A stretch of 64,000 nt of DNA from Dipteris shenzhenensis (lineage: Eukaryota > Polypodiophyta > Polypodiopsida > Gleicheniales), in the NCBI GenBank assembly GCA_047967505.1, contig CM106538.1. The stretch is one strand, 5' to 3'. The translations under genes and the position numbers were made by a program. This document shows, piece by piece, positions 58,560-64,000 of the stretch. Every line of letters begins with the position of its first letter. The stretch's first letter is position 1. The notes under the pieces are model-generated. The model was given only the letters and a program-made list of their open reading frames with translations. It was not told the origin of the DNA and did not search any database.

Positions 58560-60235
58560 ACCATCAAGGCTGGCTGGCTCTGGTCAATGCGATGCGCCCC
58601 CACAAGGGTATATGTGTGTCAGAGAGGTATTGATGTGTAGCCAGTGATGGAACGCTGGCGACTGTCTGTAGGTGCTGCCCATCTCGGTCTCCTGGCAATG
58701 ATATTGCTCCTGACCAGGGCTACCGTAACCCCTGTGGGTCGTGTCCCAAAGCCCGAACATGGATAAGAGGTCGCTCAATGTGATCTGCATGTCTGTCCGC
58801 TGACAAGTGCGGCGTGTCTCAAGATCTAGATCTCTGCTGCGCCTGCTATCAGTGGCCGCAAAGCTCGTGTGATCTAACTGGAAAAACTCAATGATCCTGC
58901 TCTGAGAAGAGTCGGGCCATGTGCCTGAAGACTGTCATTGTGTCCTAAGTAAGTGTTCCCTGTGGCGGACCACCTCATGGATGAAGGCAACGAGGCATCC
59001 ATGGTCTGAGTATGAGAGAAGTTTGGCCCAAAATCGGCCCTAAAAAGACAATGGTATCGACAGTGAGTACACAGGGCATCTGAATGCGAAGTGCTCCTCT
59101 GACTCCACCTCCTGTAGATCACATAATGTGCATAGGCATCTCTCCCTGGGTATCCCCTCTCAGCTTGTCCGCTCTCGATGCGGAGTTAGAGTGATGAGAC
59201 TCGAAACTGTCCGAAAGAGAAACTCAGTGAATGTGGCAAGTGGATCCGAGTGTACTCTGGTGGTGTACTCTGGTGGGACAATGAAGCCCTCCTCAGAGAT
59301 CTGTAGAAATTGAGCTTCACTCAAAACTCCCTCAGCTCCAACCAGGTCCTGAATGTGTGCAACTATAGTAGATAGTCTTGAATGACCTTGTTGACCTCAT
59401 GGTACCCTAGCGAGATAGATGGAGCGTCTAAGTTGTACTGGAAGGGAGGAAGTCTATCTATGTGAAGCCCCAATCTCTTGAACAACCTACATGTCTTGGC
59501 ATATCAACCTCTCTCGTCCCCAGTGTCTGTGAGGTCCATTGATGAAGACAGAGCCAGCCATGGCAACCTGCGCCGCTTCACTGTACTAGACCAGTACTGT
59601 CTGTGATGCAGTGTAGATAGGTAATGGTATGGATTGCCGCATCTAGCTCTAGTGGAGACACGTCGAACTCAACTTGCTGTGTCTGAGAGATCTGGCCCCC
59701 AACAAGGGCTGCCATACATGCCTCGTGGTCGAACCAAGGAGTCAAAGAGAAGAGCCTTGGTCCGAGGGTCCTGAAAGTGAGAGTGGAAGCACTGTCTCTC
59801 CAGGCGAGAAAGTGAGGAACGGGCCTGCCTCACTAGCCTCATTGTGAAAATTGGACAAGAGAAGATAACACATAGGTAGGTATATGAGGAGACAATCTCG
59901 ACCGGTGATTCATCGAATGTGAATTGTTCTCTATGCACGACTCCTCCAGATGTGTTGAAGATCATAACCTTGGTCTTGCCAAAATTGACCTTCAAATCAT
60001 GTGACTCACAAAAAACCTATAGTGCATCCAAATGTCACTGGAGGCCCTCAGCAGAAGAGGACATCAGAACCATGTCATCTACGTATAACAGAATCTGAAT
60101 CAGAGTACCTACAAGAGAGCAATCAGCCCCCCTAGTGATCCCATGAATGTCTCGAGCTCGTCTATGCAGAGGCCAAACAAGGTTGGTGATAGTGGGCAGC
60201 CTTGTTTGACACCAATTGTGCTCATAATACATTAA
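58560..60235 (-). pseudogene. LINE-C minus copy: RT end and C-terminal zinc domain
   Basis: On the minus strand it starts at the RT GVKQGCPLSP motif (here GVKQGCPLSPTLFGL split by a frameshift near 60215), then YVDDMVLMSSSAEGLQ with the catalytic pair intact. KVNFGKTKVMIFNTSGG, SYTYLCVIFS and PRGMYGSPCWGPDLSD follow, and a C-terminal CxLC...EEHFAFRCPVYS-type zinc motif (about 59110-59065) ends it. Stops and frame changes occur after 59669. This family differs from the zf-RVT LINEs A and B: the GKTKVMIFN and EEHFxxxCP phrases recall other LINE clades, which I do not assign. Confidence 0.75.
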
Positions 60236-60489
60236 TAATTATGTATACAACATTTATATACCTAATATATTATGTATTTTTAATACATAACTAGAGTGTG
60301 TTTCTAGGCGAAACTCCAATCAAATTCTCGCAACATTTTTTAACGAAACTTTTAAAACGCGCTTCACGAAACGTGTCGGGTAACATAATTCAAGTTACTT
60401 TCACCTGACACGTCTAGCATCCCTAATCCATCACAGATTATATTCTATGGTAACTTTTACATATCAGCAAGAAACACTTTAGCTATCTC
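60236..60489. other. AT-rich junction between head-to-head LINE-C copies
   Basis: About 250 bp without coding sequence, including ATTAATAATTATGTATACAA and TACCTAATATATTATGTATTTTTAATACATA-type palindromic text split by short spacers. Confidence 0.5.
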
Positions 60490-63062
60490 ATGAAGAAATG
60501 GCATATCATCAAATTTCGCTTTTGAAGAAAACTCTCTCTACATGGGAGTCATCTCATAGGAAGGAGACGAGGAGAGACACTGGTGTGCGGGGTTTGGGGG
60601 GAGTGGCTATCCTCTTTAGATCACACATGAAACCTCTCATATCAATGGCACGGAGAGAGAAACATGCACGACACATGTGGATACGAGTCCAGCTACCAAA
60701 CGCACGACCGATTCTCATAGCATTGTGTTATTTTCCCCTAGATACTTCATCCTATGCACGTGAGGTCACCATAGAAGGGCACAGCCCGTATGAATCGATT
60801 CAGGATGATATCACTAAATTCTCTAGGCAGGGGGGCATCCTCCTTCTTGATGACTTCAATGCACGCACAGGGAACAAGCAAATGGGCCTACTCGACTTTG
60901 CATTGGATTCCCTCATAGTACCAGAACTAGATGCAGCTGAGCTCGGGATAGTGAGACACTCTGCAAATGCACCACAAGTGAAAGAGTATGGACGACATCT
61001 ACTTGAGCTCGGGGCTGTTCATGATTTGATCATTTACAATGGTCTACAGAGATGGCCATCATTCAGTGGTCTCACTTGTTTCCCACATGGCAGAGGGACA
61101 AGCACAGTGGACTACCTATTGGGTCACTTGGCCTTTACCTCACGGATATACGACTTTATTGTGCCCCCTCCCCCACTCGGTGCTGATCACTCGTACTTAC
61201 CCTTTTGTATCTCTACCACTATGCCAGCAAGGAGGGTCCCCGCCATGCCCACTCGTGTACAGGTTCACTTTGATCATGCCTTGGACCCCATCTATGTGAG
61301 CAACCTGGCAAAGGGACTTCCAGCCCTACTACTTGGAGATGTTGTAGACCTCGCCCACGCCTCAAACACCCTTGCCCTAGTAGTCATGGACGCAACCATC
61401 GGGTCTTTCCCCACAACTTAATCTGCGCGTGCCTCACTAGGGAAGATGCTACAGAATCCTAGGTATGATGATGAGTGCAGAGAGATGAGAGCTCACCTCA
61501 AACGTGAGCGAGCCCTTGGCCACTTGACATCAACCGAGGCACAACGGACCTCACAGTGACTCACATGTCGTAAGCGGCGGTCCTTCCTCACCCACAGAAT
61601 GGACGAGGTGATCAATTCATTTTGAGGGGGGGATCCCACCATTGGTTGGGGGCTTCTATCAGAGGGGAAGCCACCTATACCCATCACAGACCCAGGTGTT
61701 TGGCACACTTATGCATGCTCTTACCTGATGGTTAACCTTGGGAAGACCAAGGTCATGACTTCAACACCTCTTACACAGTGCTTCACCGACATAGCTTTGC
61801 ATACCAAAGTCAGCCAGTGGAGATTGTGCAGTCCTACACATACTTGGGTGCAATTTTCATAGGGCCAGTTTTCACGATGCCCCACATAGCCAAAGCATGA
61901 CTCACACAAGGGCACGATGCTTTGGCCCGACTAGAGCGACAGTGCTTCTAGACGCACTTCTAGAATTCACCGACGAAGTGTTGGCTTTTCGACACTCTAG
62001 TGAGGCCGACTGCCATGTATGCGGCACCTTTTTGGCGGTGTGATATTTCAGCAACAGAATGGAGAAGATTTGAGCGGCTAGAAGTGATTATGGGCTCTAG
62101 GATGATTCGGAGTAAGCCCTCGGTCCCCCATCAGATAGTACAGGAAGAGTTTGCCATGACCCCTCTCCAGGTTGATGCCATTTTTCAGACAGTGGCTTTC
62201 CTCCACGGAGTTTGGGACCTACTTTGCGAGAGACTTCCGAGGCTGGCACACTAGTCCTTCATACGACTAGCTAAGAGTGGGGTAGGTACAGCATGGTTTG
62301 CACGCATCACCGCATGGTTTGCCAGTCACGGCATTCAGATGGATTGGCTTCCCTTTAGCATGGATGCACTGCCCGAGTTGATCCCACGGGATGAGATTAA
62401 CCGCATCTACGGTTAGATCTCCTCCAACTCCACACATCTCGCACTTTAGGGGGGGGGGACCAAGACTTCCCAACCAAAACCCAGCTCTACTATGACCACT
62501 TTCTGAGAGTATTGAAGGATGGGCTCATCATCAGACCTCAATATCTCGAGGACAGAAGAGTCTGACACGCACAGAGGATTGCCATCAGACAAATGCGGGT
62601 CTCGTCCCATCAACTGAGGATCGAGGCAGGGAGAGCTGCACGCATACTTAGAGAGCAGCGGACTTGCAGGTTGTGCACAATGGGCGTGGTCGAGACAGAG
62701 GAGCACTTTCTTTGTGTCTTCCTAGCCTACTATGAGATCCGAGGGCACTACCACTGCCTTTTTCAGGAGGGGCACGACTTTGGCCCACTCTCACGTCTGA
62801 TCCACTTCCAGGACCAAGTTTGTATTGGGCTCTACCTGATGGAGATGCGACGACACAAAGAGACACTACTACGACATATCAGAGAGCAGCAAGATGGGAC
62901 CACCACACCACAAGGTACTAAGGTAGACCGAGCGCAGAGACAGGTCATGGATTTTTATGCATTTAACTCAGCTCCAAGGCACTCTGGGATAGAGGAGGAG
63001 GAGCTAGCCGACATGAGAGATATATGGATCGGTGGGGAGAGCCGACACAACACTACTAGGTG
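60490..63062 (+). mobile_element. LINE-C plus copy with the RT domain deleted
   Basis: Endonuclease (60498-61421) is followed by the pre-RT linker to VWHTYA at about 61715, which jumps directly to NLGKTKVMTS, a phrase lying after the RT catalytic motifs in the minus copy. The whole RT palm is therefore missing. The rest (SYTYLGAIF-like, HLFGGVIF) is broken until 62593-63063, where a frame gives the C-terminal zinc domain. It cannot move by itself. Confidence 0.78.
60498..61421 (+). CDS. LINE-C endonuclease domain, open frame
   Basis: A continuous 307-codon frame. LGGVAILFRSHMKPLI, ILIALCYFPLDTS, ILLLDDFNARTGNKQ (the GDFNAR nuclease motif, Gly changed to Asp), FPHGRGTSTVDYLLG and LGADHSYLPF (SDH region, Ser changed to Ala) identify the AP-like endonuclease of a LINE. 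The N-terminal beginning (with the first Asn and Glu motifs) is not visible, so the domain is 5'-truncated and ATG 60498 is probably not the original start. It stays open longer than anything else in this copy, which may be chance or recent origin. Confidence 0.75.
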   Translation: MAYHQISLLKKTLSTWESSHRKETRRDTGVRGLGGVAILFRSHMKPLISMARREKHARHMWIRVQLPNARPILIALCYFPLDTSSYAREVTIEGHSPYESIQDDITKFSRQGGILLLDDFNARTGNKQMGLLDFALDSLIVPELDAAELGIVRHSANAPQVKEYGRHLLELGAVHDLIIYNGLQRWPSFSGLTCFPHGRGTSTVDYLLGHLAFTSRIYDFIVPPPPLGADHSYLPFCISTTMPARRVPAMPTRVQVHFDHALDPIYVSNLAKGLPALLLGDVVDLAHASNTLALVVMDATIGSFPTT

Positions 63063-63063
63063 A
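62593..63063 (+). CDS. LINE-C C-terminal zinc domain, open frame
   Basis: A 156-codon frame: a basic start, then CRLCTMGVVETEEHFLCVFL, corresponding to the C-x2-C...EEHF...C motif of the minus copy, then a charged tail (QDQVCIGLYLMEMRRHKETL and so on) to the stop at 63061. The motif is the C-terminal zinc-binding region of a non-LTR retrotransposon ORF2. The third metal ligand is unclear (Cys in CVFL rather than the usual CP). It is a remnant rather than a stand-alone gene. Confidence 0.65.
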   Translation: MRVSSHQLRIEAGRAARILREQRTCRLCTMGVVETEEHFLCVFLAYYEIRGHYHCLFQEGHDFGPLSRLIHFQDQVCIGLYLMEMRRHKETLLRHIREQQDGTTTPQGTKVDRAQRQVMDFYAFNSAPRHSGIEEEELADMRDIWIGGESRHNTTR

Positions 63064-63393
63064 GGGACACCGAGAACGTAAATGGTGCGATAGGCGACCA
63101 GAGCACATGATCGAGGTTCGACCTATTTCAGCTCTCCTTAGGGGAGATCGACCGAGGCGAGGGGTCACCCTTAACATAGCCCATCGGATCCAGAGATCGA
63201 GGAGACCACGCCCTCCACCACGGGAGACATCCTGACAGATGCAAATACGTGCGCTCTTTGCATCTCATCAGAGAGCCACCATGAAGCCTGGATACGTGGA
63301 GCCGATCCATGTGTAGGCCATCTTTTGGTGGTTCTAGTGATGCCCTATAGACCATGGTATGTGCCTTGTAGGCATAAGTGTAGGCACTTATTG
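63063..63393. other. Short region between LINE-C and the next LTR
   Basis: No gene is supported. Short frames on both strands (63032-63235 plus, 63128-63544 minus) overlap and lack recognisable domains. Confidence 0.5.
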
Positions 63394-63581
63394 TGTTAGT
63401 GCTTACTATGCCACGTAGGACACTTAGTCCTATGTGACACCTAGGACACTTAGTCCTAGGCCTAGATACAAGTACTTTGTACTTGTGTTTAGGAACCTTA
63501 TCTAAGTTGACGTGACTTCTTCTTCGACTTGTCCTGTACTGCACACTCTCTCTCTCTCTCTCTCTTCGTTTAGCATCTACA
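63394..63581 (+). repeat. 5' LTR of an LTR retrotransposon leaving the window
   Basis: TGTTAGTGC to CATCTACA, about 188 bp, ending one base before a canonical primer site. It contains a repeated phrase CTAGGACACTTAGTCCTA/GTAGGACACTTAGTCCTA and a (CT)n run near 63545-63564. The left end is chosen by the TG rule and could lie further left. No partner LTR is in the window. Confidence 0.65.
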
Positions 63582-63582
63582 G

Positions 63583-63594
63583 TGGTATCAGAGC
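63583..63594 (+). promoter_or_regulatory. Primer-binding site for initiator tRNA-Met
   Basis: TGGTATCAGAGC, the exact consensus, one base after the LTR end. It indicates a plus-strand LTR retrotransposon whose body lies beyond 64000. Confidence 0.85.
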
Positions 63595-64000
63595 AGGTAT
63601 TGCTCTAGCCTTCCAGCTCTCCTCAACCCCGAGTACTCCATTGCTCATTGGAGAGTTTTCTGCCCTGCTGGTCGACACTCTCCCAGATCTGGTTCGAGGC
63701 TCTTCATCGCTATTTGCTCCGTCGTACCTTTAGTGGTACCTGCGCTATACCTGCACGCTGCATCGCCAGTAAGGCCGTACAACCGTACCTTCAGTGGTAT
63801 TCGCGTCGTACAACCATACGGTTCTGCTACGTATTGTGCATCGTTGTACTGTACTGCACGTCGCCGTACAACTGCGCGTCACCATACTGCCCGTCGCCGT
63901 ACATCGTACTGCCCGTCGCTGTACACCATATTGCCCGTCGCTGTACACCTGCGCATTGCCGTACGGAATAAGTATCTGCGACAGCCGTACGCTCTTCTCC
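63595..64000 (+). other. GTAC-rich leader of the LTR element
   Basis: From about 63718 on, GTAC occurs roughly fifteen times in 280 bp, in phrases such as CCGTACAAC, CGTCGTAC, CTGTACACC and CGTCGCCGTACA. Near-repeats of CTGCCCGTCGC(C/T)GTACA indicate short tandem units. The short frames in this stretch (63648-63971 plus, 63745-63948 minus) appear to be products of these repeats. The segment resembles the GTAC-rich 5' UTR of LINE-A in composition. Confidence 0.5.

Overview
This window looks like repeat-dominated nuclear DNA of a land plant. The evidence is Ty1/copia and Ty3/gypsy elements primed from initiator tRNA-Met (TGGTATCAGAGC-type primer sites), a chromodomain gypsy integrase, and L1-type LINEs ending in the plant zf-RVT domain. 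The only trace of a host protein gene is a run of four well-supported and one broken exon (45.4-46.9 kb, minus) that read as the C-terminal end of WASHC4/SWIP, a WASH-complex subunit. To my knowledge WASH is missing from angiosperms, so with the heavy repeat load a seed-free plant (fern, lycophyte or bryophyte) is my best guess. That is inference, not proof.

The left half (about 2.8-30.8 kb) is one nest of transposons. The outermost layer is an old L1-type LINE (called LINE-B here) on the plus strand, with pieces at 2.95-4.12, 8.47-9.47 and 28.76-30.79 kb. A minus-strand chromovirus-type gypsy element (4122-8467, two 731/732-bp LTRs) sits in its ORF1 region. Two copia elements of one family sit further on, one plus (9466-14151) and one minus (28757 down to 14146). 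They are fused tail to tail through a CATAGC microhomology, and both 3' ends, both 3' LTRs and part of the LINE-B reverse transcriptase are missing. The minus copia is itself split in its reverse transcriptase by a 10.3-kb insertion (14345-24644) with a 9-bp target duplication and 53-bp imperfect terminal inverted repeats. Each repeat carries three AGCGAGC motifs at identical spacing. This looks like a large Mutator-like element with no recognisable transposase. It contains a 53-bp minisatellite, an array of foldback units with (TATG)n/(TA)n loops, a repeated imperfect palindrome around GCGCATTAATGCGC, and a 37-bp perfect hairpin.

The middle (30.8-45 kb) holds unassigned AT-rich sequence, a LINE-C fragment cut by a solo copia LTR, a gypsy integrase scrap, a foldback MITE-like element (37.28-37.69 kb), two unknown reading frames, and a LINE-A copy (38.84-43.81 kb) inserted into a (GT)n tract with a GTGTGTCAT target duplication.

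The right part (47.4-58.1 kb) is a head-to-tail train of five LINE-A copies in one orientation. Each ends in a short poly(A) followed at once by TG-rich repeat, and each begins at a TG-rich or TG/GA tract. This suggests a LINE that prefers TG microsatellites. Beyond it are two degenerate copies of another LINE family (LINE-C) head to head (58.56-63.06 kb), one with its reverse transcriptase deleted. The window ends with the 5' LTR, primer site and GTAC-rich leader of an LTR element that runs off the edge. No intact host gene, rRNA, tRNA or CRISPR array was found.
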